A stretch of 64,000 nt of DNA from NCBI GenBank assembly GCA_950022295.1, contig OX465601.1, forward strand, positions 116,083,501-116,147,500, read 5' to 3'. The DNA comes from Bromus sterilis (Eukaryota; Streptophyta; Magnoliopsida; Poales; Poaceae). The translations under genes were made by a program, and so were the position numbers. The notes under the pieces are model-generated. The model made no database searches. It was given only the letters and a program-made list of their open reading frames with translations, and was not told the origin of the DNA. Positions 50,523 through 62,353 of the stretch are shown one piece after another (the stretch's first letter is position 1; each line of letters begins with the position of its first letter).

Positions 50523-50860
50523 GCATGAAAAATAGCAAATGAAGTCAGAAAGGGTTGAAATTTTAGTATGTGGCTTGGAATGCTGCATGTTGGATTCAAA
50601 AAATGTCTGGAGTTGAAATAAGTTTTGAAAAATGAAATGCCTTTGAAACACATGTGTTTTCGTCTGAAACCCTCGTACTTTGAAAGAGATGGTCCAGTTT
50701 GTACACGAAGTGCATCCAGTTTTTGCCGTAATCCTCTCAACTTTTGCACACATGCTATGTGGGTCAAATGATGATACCATGCCAAGTTTCAACCTTTTCT
50801 GAGTTCAGTTGTAGTGCTTTCCAATTAAAGGGTCATTTAGCTCAAAATAAATCATTAAAT

Positions 50861-53800
50861 GCATGAAAAATAGCAAATGAAGTCAGAAAGTGTTGAAATT
50901 TTAGTATGTGCCTTTGAATGCGGCATGTTGGATGCAAAAAAAGTCTTGAGTTGAAATAAGTTTAGAAAAATGAAATGCCTTTGAAACACATGTGTTTTCG
51001 TATGAAACCCTCATACTTTGAATAAGATGGTCCAGTTTGTACACGAAGTGCATCCAGTTTTTGCCGTAATCCTCTCAACTTTTGCACACATGCTATGTGG
51101 GTCAAATGATGATACCATGACAAGTTTCAACCTTTTCTGAGTTCAGTTGTAGTGCTTTCCAATTACAGGGTCATTTAGCTCAAAATAAATCATTAAATGC
51201 ATGAAAAATAGCAAATGAAGTCAGAAAGGGTTGAAATTTTAGTATGTGGCTTTGAATGCTGCATGTTGGATGCAAAAAAATACTTGAGTTGAAATAAGTT
51301 TAGAAAAATGAAATGCCTTTGAAACACATGTGTTTTCGTATGAAACCCTCGTACTTTGAAAGAGATGGTCCAGTTTGTACACGAAGTGCATCCAGTTTTT
51401 GCCGTAATCCTCTCAACTTTTGCACACATGCTATGTGGGTCAAATGATGATACCATGCCAAGTTTCAACCTTTTCTGAGTTCAGTTGTAGTGCTTTCCAA
51501 TTACAATGTCATTTAGCTCAAAATAAATCATTAAATGCATGAAAAATAGCAAATGAAGTCAGAAAGGGTTGAAATTTTAGTATGTGGCTTTGAATGCTGC
51601 ATGTTGGATTCAAAAAATGTCTTGAGTTGAAATAAGTTTAGAAAAATGAAATGCCTTTGAAACACATGTTTCTTCGTATGAAACCCTCGTACTTTGAAAG
51701 AGATTGTCCAGTTTGTACACGAAGTGCATCCAGTTTTTGTCATAATCCTCTCAACTTTTGCACACATACTATGTGGGTCAAATGATGATACCATGCCAAG
51801 TTTCAACCTTTTTTGAGTTCAGCTGTAATGCTTTCCAATTACAATGTCATTTAGCTCAAAATAAATCATTAAATACATGAAAAATAGCAAATGAAGTCAG
51901 AAAGGGTTGAAATTTTAATATGTGGCTTTGAATGCTGCATGTTGGATTCAAAAAAAGTCTTGAGTTGAAATAAGTTAAGAAAAATGAAATGCCTTTGAAA
52001 CACATGTGTTTTCGTCTAAAACCCTCGTACTTTGAAAGAGATGGTCCAGTTTGTACACGAAGTGCATCTAGTTTTTGCCGTAATCCTCTCAACTTTTCCA
52101 CACAGGCTATGTGGGTCAAATGATGATACCATGCAGGGTTTCAACCTTTTCTATGTTCAGTTTTAGTGCTTTCCAATTACAGGGTCATTTAGCTCAAAAT
52201 AAATCATTAAATGCATGAAAAATAGCAAATGAAGTCAGAAAGGGTTGAAATTTTAGTATGTGGCTTTGAATGCTGCATGTTGGATGCAATAAAAGTCTTG
52301 AGTTGACATAAGTTTAGAAAAATGAAATGCCTTTGAAACACATGTGTTTTCGTATGAAACCCTCGTACTTTGAAAGAGATGGTCCAGTTTGTACACGAAG
52401 TGCATCCAGTTTTTGCCGTAATCCTCTCAACTTTTGCACAGATGCTATGTGGGTCAAATGATGATACCATGCAGCGTTTCAACCTTTTCTATGTTTAGTT
52501 TTAGTGCTTTCCAATTACAGGGTCATTTAGCTCAAAATAAATCATTAAATGCATGATAAATAGAAAATGAAGTCAGAAAGGGTTGAAATTTTAGTATGTG
52601 GCTTTGAATGTTGCATGTTGGAGGCAAAAAAAAGTCTTGAGTTGAAATAAGTTTAGAAAAAGGAAATGCCTTTGAAACACATGTGTTTTCGTCTCAAACC
52701 CTCGTACTTTGAAAGAGATGGTCCAGTTTGTACACGAAGTGCATCCAGTTTTTGCCGTAATCCTCTCAACTTTTGCACACATTCTATGTGAGTCAAATGA
52801 TGATACCATGCCAAGTTTCAACCTTTTCTGAGTTCAGTTTTAGTGCTTTCCAATTACAGGGTCATTTAGCTCAAAATAAATCATTAAATGCATGAAAAAT
52901 AGCAAATGAAGTCAGAAAGGGTTGAAATTTTAGTATGTGGATTTGAATGCTGCATGTTGGATGCAAAAAAAGTCTTGAGTTGAAATAAGTTTAGAAAAAT
53001 GAAATGCCTTTGAAACACATGTGTTTTCGTATGAAACCCTCGTACTTTGAAAGAGATGGTCCAGTTTGTACACGAAGTGCATCCAGTTTTTTCCGTAATC
53101 CTCTCAACTTTTGCATACATTCTATGTGGGTCAAATGATGATACCATGCCAAGTTTCAACCTTTTCTGAGTTCAGTTATAGTGCTTTCCAATTACAATGT
53201 CATTTAGCTCAAAATAAATCATTAAATGCATGAAAAATAGCAAATGAAGTCAGAAAGGGTTGAAATTTTAGTATGTGGCTTTGAATGCGGCATGTTGGAT
53301 TCAAAAAAAGTCTTGAGTTGAAATAAGTTTAGAAAAATAAAATGCCTTTGAAAGACATGTGTTTTCGTCTCAAACCCTCGTCCTTTGAAAGAGATGGTCC
53401 AGTTTGTACACGAAGTGCATCGAGTTTTTGCCGTAATCCTCTCAACTTTTGCACACATTCTATGTGAGTCAAATGATGATACCATGCCAAGTTTCAACCT
53501 TTTCTGAGTTCAGTTTTAGTGCTTTCCAATTACAGGGTCATTTAGCTCAATATAAATCATTAAATGCATGAAAAATAGCAAATGAAGTCATAAAGTGTTG
53601 AAATTTTAGTATGTGGCTTTGAATGTTGCATGTTGGATGAAAAAAAAGTCTTGAGTTGAAATAAGTTTAGAAAAATGAAATGCCTTTGAAACACATGTGT
53701 TTTCGTATGAAACCCTCATACTTTGAAAGAGATGGTCCAGTTTGTACACGAAGTGCATCCAGTTTTTGTCGTAATCCTCTCAACTTTTGCACACATGCTA

Positions 53801-54850
53801 TGTGGGTCAAATGATGATACCATGCCAAGTTTCAACCTTTTCTGAGTTCAGTTTTAGTGCTTTCCAATTACATGGTCATTTAGCTCAAAATAAATCATTA
53901 AATGCATGAAAAATAGCAAATGAAGTCAGAAAGGGTTGAAATTTTAGTATGTGGCTTTGAATGCTGCATGTTGGATGCAAAAAAAGTGTTGAGTTGAAAT
54001 AAGTTTAGAAAAATGAAATGCCTTTGAAACACATGTGTTTTCGTATGAAACCCTCGTACTTTGAAAGAGATGGTCCAGTTTGTACACGAAGTGCATCCAG
54101 TTTTTGCCGTAATCCTCTCAACTTTTGCACACATGCTATGTGGGTCAAATGATGATACCATGCCAAGTTTCAACCTTTTCTGAGTTTAGTTTTAGTGCTT
54201 TCCAATTACAGGGTCATTTAGCTGAAAATAAATCATTAAATGCATGAAAAATATCAAATGAAGTCAGAAAGGGTTGAAATTTTAGTATGTGGATTTGAAT
54301 GCTGCATGTTGGATGCAAAAAAAGTCTTGAGTTGAAATAAGTTTAGAAAAATGAAATGGCTTTGAAACACATGTGTTTTCGTATGAAACCCTCGTACTTT
54401 GAAAGAGATGGTCCAGTTTGTACACGAAGTGCATCCAGTTTTTGCCGTAATCCTCTCAACTTTTTCACACATGCTATGTGGGTCAAATGATGATACCATG
54501 CAGGGTTTCAACCTTTTCTATGTTCAGTTTTAGTGCTTTCCAATTACAGGGTCATTTAGCTCAAAATAAATCATTAAATGCATGAAAAATAGCAAATGAA
54601 GTCAGAAAGGGTTGAAATTTTAGTATGTGGCTTTGAATGCTGCATGTTGGATGCAATAAAAGTCTTGAGTTGACATAAGTTTAGAAAAATGAAATTCCTT
54701 TGAAACACATGTGTTTTCGTATGAAACCCTCGTACTTTGAAAGAGATGGTCCAGTTTGTACACGAAGTGCATCCAGTTTTTGCCGTAATCCTCTCAACTT
54801 TTGCACACATGCTATGTGGGTCAAATGATGATACCATGCCAGGTTTCAAC
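50861..54850. repeat. Domain V block, copy 1 (12 monomers)
   Basis: Starts with a monomer having CTCATACTTTGAATAAG and continues through 51537 (ACATGTTTCTTCG), 51875 (AAATACATG), 52213, 52551 (GCATGATAAATAG, GGAGGC), 52890, 53228 (GCGGCATG), 53566 (AGTGTTG), 53904, 54242 and 54580. The right limit is approximate. Confidence 0.78.
51463..51574. other. Junction inverted repeat, one example of the per-junction structure
   Basis: The left arm TTTCAACCTTTTCTGAGTTC (51463-51482) and the right arm GAAGTCAGAAAGGGTTGAAA (51555-51574) are complementary at 18 of 20 positions, with a 72-base loop that spans the monomer boundary. It recurs at nearly every junction. A hairpin or cruciform is possible; function is unknown. 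Confidence 0.88.
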
Positions 54851-55717
54851 CTTTTCTGAGTTCAGTTATAGTGCTTTCCAATTACAATGTCATTTAGCTC
54901 AAAATAAATCATTAAATGCATGAAAAATAGCAAATGAAGTCAGAAAGGGTTGAAATTTTAGTATGTGGCTTTGAATGCTGCATGTTGGATTCAAAAAATG
55001 TCTGGAGTTGGAATAAGTTTAGAAAAATGAAATGCCTTTGAAACACATGTGTTTTCGTCTGAAACCCTCGTACTTTGAAAGAGATGGTCCAGTTTGTACA
55101 CGAAGTGCATCCAGTTTTTGCCGTAATCCTCTCAACTTTTGCACACATACTATGTGGGTCAAATGATGATACCATGCCAAGTTTCAACCTTTTCTGAGTT
55201 CAGTTGTAGTGCTTTCCAATTACAGGGTCATTTAGCTCAAAATAAATCATTAAATGCATGAAAAATAGCAAATTAAGTCAGAAAGGGTTGAAATTTTAGT
55301 ATGTGGCTTTGAATGCTGCATGTTGGATGCAAAAAAAGGTCTTGAGTTGAAATAAGTTTAGAAAAATGAAATGCCTTTGAAACACATGTGTTTTCGTATG
55401 AAACCCTCATACTTTGAATAAGATGGTCCAGTTTGTACACGAAGTGCATCCAGTTTTTACCGTAATCCTCTCAACTTTTGCACACATGCTATGTGGCTCA
55501 AATGATGATACCATGCCAAGTTTCAACCTTTTCTGAGTTCAGTTGTAGTGCTTTCCAATTACAGGGTAATTTAGCTCAAAATAAATCATTAAATGCATGA
55601 AAAATAGCAAATGAAGTCAGAAAGGGTTGAAATTTTAGTATGTGGCTTTGAATGCTGCATGTTGGATGCAAAAAAAGTCTTGAGTTGAAATAAGTTTAGA
55701 AAAATGAAATGCCTTTG

Positions 55718-55731
55718 AAACACATGTGTTT
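55718..55731. other. Perfect 14-bp palindrome, one example of the per-monomer site
   Basis: AAACACATGTGTTT reads the same on both strands and sits at monomer bases 124-137 in most copies. It is broken in copies with CAGATGTG (many in domains I-III and all type a with CAGATG), in type d (CACATGTATTTA) and removed in the two 301-bp monomers. No protein is assigned to it here; the core CACATGTG is an E-box-like dyad. Confidence 0.9.
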
Positions 55732-55932
55732 TCGTATGAAACCCTCGTACTTTGAAAGAGATGGTCCAGTTTGTACACGAAGTGCATCCAGTTTTTGCCG
55801 TAATCCTCTCAACTTTTGCACACATGCTATGTGGGTCTAATGATGATACCATGCCAAGTTTCAACCTTTTCTGAGTTCAGTTGTAGTGCTTTTCAATTAC
55901 AATGTCATTTAGCTCAAAACAAATCATTAAAT

Positions 55933-56608
55933 GCATGAAAAATAGCAAATGAAGTCAGAAAGGGTTGAAATTTTAGTATGTGGCTTTGAATGCTGCATGT
56001 TGGATGCAAAAAAAGTGTTGAGTTGAAATAAGTTTAGAAAAATGAAATGCCTTTGAAACACATGTGTTTTCGTATGAAACCCTCGTACTTTGAAAGAGAT
56101 GGTCCAGTTTGTACACGAAGTGCATCCAGTTTTTGCCGTAATCCTCTCAACTTTTGCACACATGCTATGTGGGTCAAATGATGATACCATGCCAAGTTTC
56201 AACCTTTTCTGAGTTTAGTTTTAGTGCTTTCCAATTACAGGGTCATTTAGCTGAAAATAAATCATTAAATGCATGAAAAATATCAAATGAAGTCAGAAAG
56301 GGTTGAAATTTTAGTATGTGGCTTTGAATGCTGCATGTTGGATGCAAAAAAAGACTTGAGTTGAAATAAGTTTAGAAAAATGAAATGCCTTTGAAACACA
56401 TGTGTTTTCGTATGAAACCCTCGTACTTTGAAAGAGATGGTCCAGTTTGTACACGAAGTGCATCCAGTTTTTGCCGTAATCCTCTCAACTTTTGCACAAA
56501 TGCTATGTGGGTCAAATGATGATACCATGCCAAGTTTCAACCTTTTCTGAGTTCAGTTGTAGTGCTTTCCAATTACAATGTCATTTAGCTCAAAATAAAT
56601 CATTAAAT
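55933..56608. repeat. Additional dimer in copy 2, same type as 53904-54579
   Basis: Contains AAAAAGTGTTGAG, then TTAGCTGAAAATAAATC and AAATATCAAATG, the same run of rare marks as at 53980-54260. It sits between monomers that are neighbours in copy 1, so it was probably placed here by unequal exchange. Confidence 0.75.
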
Positions 56609-57622
56609 GCATGAAAAATAGCAAATGAAGTCAGAAAGGGTTGAAATTTTAGTATGTGGCTTTGAATGCTGCATGTTGGATTCAAAAAATGTCTTGAGTT
56701 GAAATAAGTTTAGAAAAATGAAATGCCTTTGAAACACATATTTCTTCGTATGAAACCCTCGTACTTTGAAAGAGATTGTCCAGTTTGTACACGAAGTGCA
56801 TCCAGTTTTTGTCATAATCCTCTCAACTTTTACACACATACTATGTGGGTCAAATGATGATACCATGCCAAGTTTCAACCTTTTTTGAGTTCATCTGTAA
56901 TGCTTTCCAATTACAATGTCATTTAGCTCAAAATAAATCATTAAATACATGAAAAATAGCAAATGAAGTCAGAAAGGGTTGAAATTTTAATATGTGGCTT
57001 TGAATGCTGCATGTTGGATTCAAAAAAAGTCTTGAGTTGAAATAATTTAAGAAAAATGAAATGCCTTTGACACACATGTGTTTTCGTCTAAAACCCTCGT
57101 ACTTTGAAAGAGATGGTCCAGTTTGTACACGAAGTGCATTTAGTTTTTGCCGTAATCCTCTCAACTTTTTCACATATGCTACGTGGGTCAAATGATGATA
57201 CCATGCAGGGTTTCAACCTTTTCTATGTTCAGTTTTAGTGCTTTCCAATTACAGGGTCATTTAGCTCAAAATAAATAATTAAATGCATGAAAAATAGCAA
57301 ATGAAGTCAGAAAGGGTTGAAATTTTAGTATGTGGCTTTGAATGCTGCATGTTGGATGCAATAAAAGTCTTGAGTTGACATAAGTTTAGAAAAATGAAAT
57401 GCCTTTGAAACACATGTGTTTTCGTATGAAACCCTTGTACTTTGAAAGAGATGGTCCAGTTTGTACACGAAGTGCATCCAGTTTTTGCCGTAATCCTCTC
57501 AACTTTTGCACAGATGCTATGTGGGTCAAATGATGATACCATGCAGGGTTTCCACCTTTTCTATGTTTAGTTTTAGTGCTTTCCAATTACACGGTCATTT
57601 AGCTCAAAATAAATCATTAAAT

Positions 57623-57960
57623 GCATGATAAATAGCAAATGAAGTCAGAAAGGGTTGAAATTTTAGTATGTGGCTTTGAATGTTGCATGTTGGAGGCAAA
57701 AAAAGTCTTGAGTTGAAATAAGTTTAGAAAAATGAAATGTCTTTGAAACAGATGTGTTTTCGTATGAAACCCTCGTACTTTTAAAGAGATGGTCTAGTTT
57801 GTACACGAAGTGCATCCAGTTTTTGCCGTAATCCTCTCAACTTTTGCACACATTCTATGTGAGTCAAATGATGATACCATGCCAAGTTTCAACCATTTCT
57901 GAGTTCAGTTTTAGTGCTTTCCAATTACAGGGTCATTTAGCTCAAAATAAATCATTAAAT
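57623..57960. repeat. Chimeric monomer with a patch from a distant type
   Basis: Begins with the local marks GCATGATAAATAG and GGAGGC, then carries AAATGTCTTTGAAACAGATG, ACTTTTAAAGAGATGG and GGTCTAGTTTG, then returns to the local GTGAGTCAAATG. The middle patch matches monomers at about 15650-15720 and 23420-23490, more than 34 kb away, and no neighbour has this combination. Confidence 0.82.
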
Positions 57961-58298
57961 GCATGAAAAATAGCAAATGAAGTCAGAAAGGGTTGAAATT
58001 TTAGTATGTGGCTTTGAATGCTGCATGTTGGATGCAAAAAAGGTCTTGAGTTGAAATAAGTTTAGAAAAATGAAATGCCTTTGAAACACATGTGTTTTCG
58101 TATGAAACCCTCGTACTTTGAAAGAGATGGTCCAGTTTGTACACGAAGTGCATCCAGTTTTTGCCGTAATCCTCTCAACTTTTGCACAGATGCTATGTGG
58201 GTCAAATGATGATACCATGCAGGGTTTCAACCTTTTCTATGTTTAGTTTTAGTGCTTTCCAATTACACGGTCATTTAGCTCAAAATAAATCATTAAAT
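57961..58298. repeat. Second monomer of an additional dimer, related to 57285
   Basis: Ends with CACAGATGCTATG, CATGCAGGGTTTC, CTATGTTTAG and the rare ACACGGTC, the same set as 57285-57622. Together with 57623-57960 it forms a 676-bp local tandem duplication. Confidence 0.75.
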
Positions 58299-61200
58299 GC
58301 ATGATAAATAGCAAATGAAGTCAGAAAGGGTTGAAATTTTAGTATGTGGCTTTGAATGTTGCATGTTGGAGGCAAAAAAAGTCTTGAGTTGAAATAAGTT
58401 TAGAAAAAGGAAATGCCTTTGAAACACATGTGTTTTCGTCTCAAACCCTCGTACTTTGAAAGAGATGGTCCAGTTTGTACACGAAGTGCATCCAGTTTTT
58501 GCCGTAATCCTCTCAACTTTTGCACACATTCTATGTGAGTCAAATGATGATACCATGCCAAGTTTCAACCTTTTCTGAGTTCAGTTTTAGTGCTTTCCAA
58601 TTACAGGGTCATTTAGCTCAAAATAAATCATTAAATGCATGAAAAATAGCAAATGAAGTCAGAAAGGATTGAATTTTTACTATGTGGCTTTGAATGCTGC
58701 ATGTTGGATGCAAAAAAAGTGTTGAGTTGAAATAAGTTTAGAAAAATGAAATGCCTTTGAAACACATGTGTTTTCGTATGAAACCCTCGTACTTTGAAAG
58801 AGATGGTCCAGTTTGTACACGAAGTGCATCCAGTTTTTGCCGTAATCCTCTCAACTTTTGCACACATGCTATGTGGGTCAAATGATGATACCATGCCAAG
58901 TTTCAACCTTTTCTGAGTTCAGTTATAGTGCTTTCCAATTACAATGTCATTTAGCTCAAAATAAATCATTAAATGCATGAAAAATAGCAAATGAAGTCAG
59001 AAAGGGTTGAAATTTTAGTATGTGGCTTTGAATGCGGCATGTTGGATTCAAAAAAAGTCTTGAGTTGAAATAAGTTTAGAAAAATAAAATGCCTTTGAAA
59101 CACATGTGTTTTCGTCTCAAACCCTTGTACTTTGAAAGAGATGGTCCAGTTTGTACACGAAGTGCATCCAGTTTTTGCCGTAATCCTCTCAACTTTTGCA
59201 CACATTCTATGTGAGTCAAATGATGATACCATGCCAAGTTTCAACCTTCTCTGAGTTCAGTTTTAGTGCTTTCCAATTACAGGGTCATTTAGCTCAAAAT
59301 AAATCATTAAATGCATGAAAAATAGCAAATGAAGTCAGAAAGTGTTGAAATTTTAGTATGTGGCTTTGAATGTTGCATGTTGGATGAAAAAAAAGTCTTG
59401 AGTTGAAATAAGTTTAGAAAAATGAAATGCCTTTGAAACACATGTGTTTTCGTATGAAACCCTCATACTTTGAAAGAGATGGTCCTGTTTGTACACGAAG
59501 TGCATCCAGTTTTTGCCGTAATCCTCTCAACTTTTGCACAATGCTATGTGGGTCAAATGATGATACCATGCCAAGTTTCAACCTTTTCTGAGTTCAGTTT
59601 TAGTGCTTTCCAATTACATGGCCATTTAGCTCAAAATAAATCATTAAATGCATGAAAAATAGCAAATCAAGTCAGAAAGGGTTGAAATTTTAGTATGTGG
59701 CTTTGAATGCTGCAGGTTGGATGCAAAAAAAGTGTTGAGTTGAAATAAGTTTAGAAAAATGAAATGCCTTTGAAACACATGTGTTTTCGTATGAAACCCT
59801 CGTACTTTGAAAGAGATGGTCCAGTTTGTACACGAAGTGCATCCAGTTTTTGCCGTAATCCTCTCAACTTTTGCACACCTTCTATGTGGGTCAAATGATG
59901 ATACCATGCCAAGTTTCAACCTTTTCTGAGTTTAGTTTTAGTGCTTTCCAATTACAGGGTCATTTAGCTCAAAATAAATCATTAAATGCATGAAAAATAT
60001 CAAATGAAGTCAGAAAGGGTTGAAATTTTAGTATGTGGATTTGAATGTTGCATGTTGGATGCAAAAAAAGTCTTGAGTTGAAATAAGTTTAGAAAAATGA
60101 AATGCCTTTGAAACACATGTGTTTTCGTATGAAACCCTCGTACTTTGAAAGAGATGGTCCAGTTTGTACACGAAGTGCATCCAGTTTTTGCCGTAATCCT
60201 CTCAACTTTTGCACACATGCTATGTGGGTCAAATGATGATACCATGCAGGGTTTCAACCTTTTCTATGTTCAGTTTTAGTGCTTTCCAATTACAGGGTCA
60301 TTTAGCTCAAAATAAATCATTAAATGCATGAAAAATAGCAAATGAAGTCAGAAAGGGTTGAAATTTTAGTATGTGGCTTTGAATGCTGCATGTTGGATGC
60401 AATAAAAGTCTTGAGTTGACATAAGTTTAGAAAAATGAAATGCCTTTGAAACACATGTGTTTTCGTATGAAACCCTCGTACTTTGAAAGAGATGGTCCAG
60501 TTTGTACACGAAGTGCATCCAGTTTTTGCCGTAATCCACTCAACTTTTGCACAGATGCTATGTGGGTCAAATGATGATACCATGCAGGGTTTCAACCTTT
60601 TCTATGTTTAGTTTTAGTGCTTTCCAATTACAGGGTCATTTAGCTCAAAATAAATCATTAAATGCATGATAAATAGCAAATGAAGTTAGAAAGGGTTGAA
60701 ATTTTAGTATGTGGCTTTGAATGTTGCATGTTGGAGGCAAGAAAAGTCTTGAGTTGAAATAAGTTTAGAAAAAGGAAATGCCTTTGAAACACATGTGTTT
60801 TCGTATGAAACCCTCGTAATTTGAAAGAGATGGTCCAGTTTGTACACGAAGTGCATCCAGTTTTTTCCGTAATCCTCTCAACTTTTGCACAAATTCTATG
60901 TGGGTCAAATGATGATACCATGCCAAGCTTCAACCTTTTATGAGTTCAGTTTTAGTGCTTTCCAATTACAGGGTCATTTACCTCAAAATAAATCTTTAAA
61001 TGCATGAAAAATAGCAAATGAAGTCAGAAAGGGTTGAAATTTTAGTATGTGGCTTTGAATGCTGCATGTCTGATGCAAAAAAAGTCTTGAGTTGAAATAA
61101 GTTTAGAAAAATGAAATGCCTTTGAAACACATGTGTTTTCGTATGAAACCCTCGTACTTTGAAAGAGATGGTCCAGTTTGTACACGAAGTGCATCCATTT

Positions 61201-62015
61201 TTTGCCGTAATCCTCTCAACTTTTGCACACATGCTATGTGGGTCAAATGATGATACCATGCCAAGTTTCAACCGTTTCTGAGTTCAGTTGTAGTGCTTTC
61301 CAATTACAGGGTCATTTAGCTCAAAATAAATTGTTAAATTCATGAAAAATAGCAAATGAAGTCAGAAAGGGTTGAAATTTTAGTATGTGGCTTTGAATGT
61401 TGCATGTTGGATGCAAAAAAAGTCTTGAGTTGAACTAAGTTTAGAAAAATGAAATTCCTTTGAAACACATGTGTTTTCGTCTGAAACCCTCGTACTTTGA
61501 AAGAGATGGTCCAGTTTGTACACTAAGTGCATCCAGTTTTTTCCGTAATCCTCTCAACTTTTGCACACATGCTATGTGGGTCAAATAATGATACCATGCC
61601 AAGTTTCAACCTTTTCTGAGTTCAGTTGTAATGCTTTCTAAGTACAGGGTCATTTAGCTCAAAATAATTCATTAAATGCATGAAAAATAGCAAATGAAGT
61701 CAGAAAGGGTTAAAATTTTAGTATGTGGCTTTGAATGCTGCATGTTGGATTCAAAAAAACTCTTGAGTTGAAATAAGTTTAGAAAAATGAAATGCCTTTG
61801 AAACACATGTGTCTTCGTATGAAACCCTCGTACTTTGAAAGAGATGGTCCAGTTTGTACACGAAGTGCATCCAGTTTTTGCCGTAATCCTCTCAACTTTT
61901 GCACACATGCTATGTGGGTCAAATGATGATACCATGCCAAGTTTCAACCTATTCAGAGTTCAGTTGTAGTGCTTTCCAATTACAATGTCATTTAGCTCAA
62001 AATAAATCATTAAAT

Positions 62016-62353
62016 GCATGAAAAATAGCAAATGAAGTCAGAAAGGGTTGAAATTTTAGTATGTGGCTTTGAATGCGGCATGTTGGATTCAAAAAAAGTC
62101 TTGAGTTGAAATAAGTTTAGAAAAATAAAATGCCTTTGAAGCACATGTGTTTTCGTCTCAAACCCTCGTACTTTGAAAGAGATGGTCCAGTTTGTACACG
62201 AAGTGCATCCAGTTTTTGCCGTAATCCTCTCAACTTTTGCACACATTCTATGTCAGTCAAATGATGATACCATGCCAAGTTTCAACCTTTCCTGAGTTCA
62301 GTTTTAGTGTTTTCCAATTACAGGGTCATTTAGCTCAAAATAAATCATTAAAT
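62016..62353. repeat. Neighbouring duplicated monomer pair, first
   Basis: Shares GCGGCATG, GATTCAAAAAAAG, AAAATAAAATG, GAAGCACATG, GTCTCAAACC and TTTCCTGAG with the next monomer. The pair is a one-monomer duplication of the 53228/58975 type. Confidence 0.82.

Larger units (their letters stand above)
31336..50860. repeat. Domain IV: higher-order repeat built from monomer types a, b, c, d
   Basis: Four types recur in order. Type a: GAATAAGATGG, TTTGCACACG and an 8-bp deletion giving GCTATGATGATGATACC (330 bp). Type b: GATTCAAAAAATGTC, CCATTTTTTGCC and GAGTTTAGTTTTAG. Type c: AAATATCAAATG, GTGGATTTG and often CCAAGTTTTAACC. Type d: AAATTCCTTTG, GTATTTACGTATG and TGTGTCAAATGATGG. Order from 31336: b c d a b c d a' c d a b c/d a b c/d a b c d a' c/a b c, then blocks P Q R P R P Q and one b2 (50523-50860). 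Offsets between copies equal whole monomers minus 8 bp per type-a copy. Confidence 0.9.
55256..60600. repeat. Domain V block, copy 2 (16 monomers)
   Basis: Offset from copy 1 is 4396 bp for the first two monomers, 5072 bp from 56609 to about 57640 and 5746-5747 bp from 58299 onward. Each step adds ~676 bp, meaning two dimers are additional here (55933-56608 and 57623-58298). Confidence 0.78.

Noticed and set aside
55589..55864. Recurring minus-strand open frame of about 91 codons (begins MKLGMVSSFDPHSMC), seen more than 60 times in intact or shortened form
   Set aside because: It follows the monomer, not a gene: overlapping frames of the same DNA are equally open, indels break it in many copies, the frame shifts at each 338-bp junction, and there is no recognizable domain, promoter or splice context. 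Substitutions fall at all codon positions by eye. A codon-position test across monomers would settle it.
55595..55932. CENP-B box
   Set aside because: No stretch on either strand matches the TTCG....A..CGGG core. The palindrome ACACATGTGT is a different motif.
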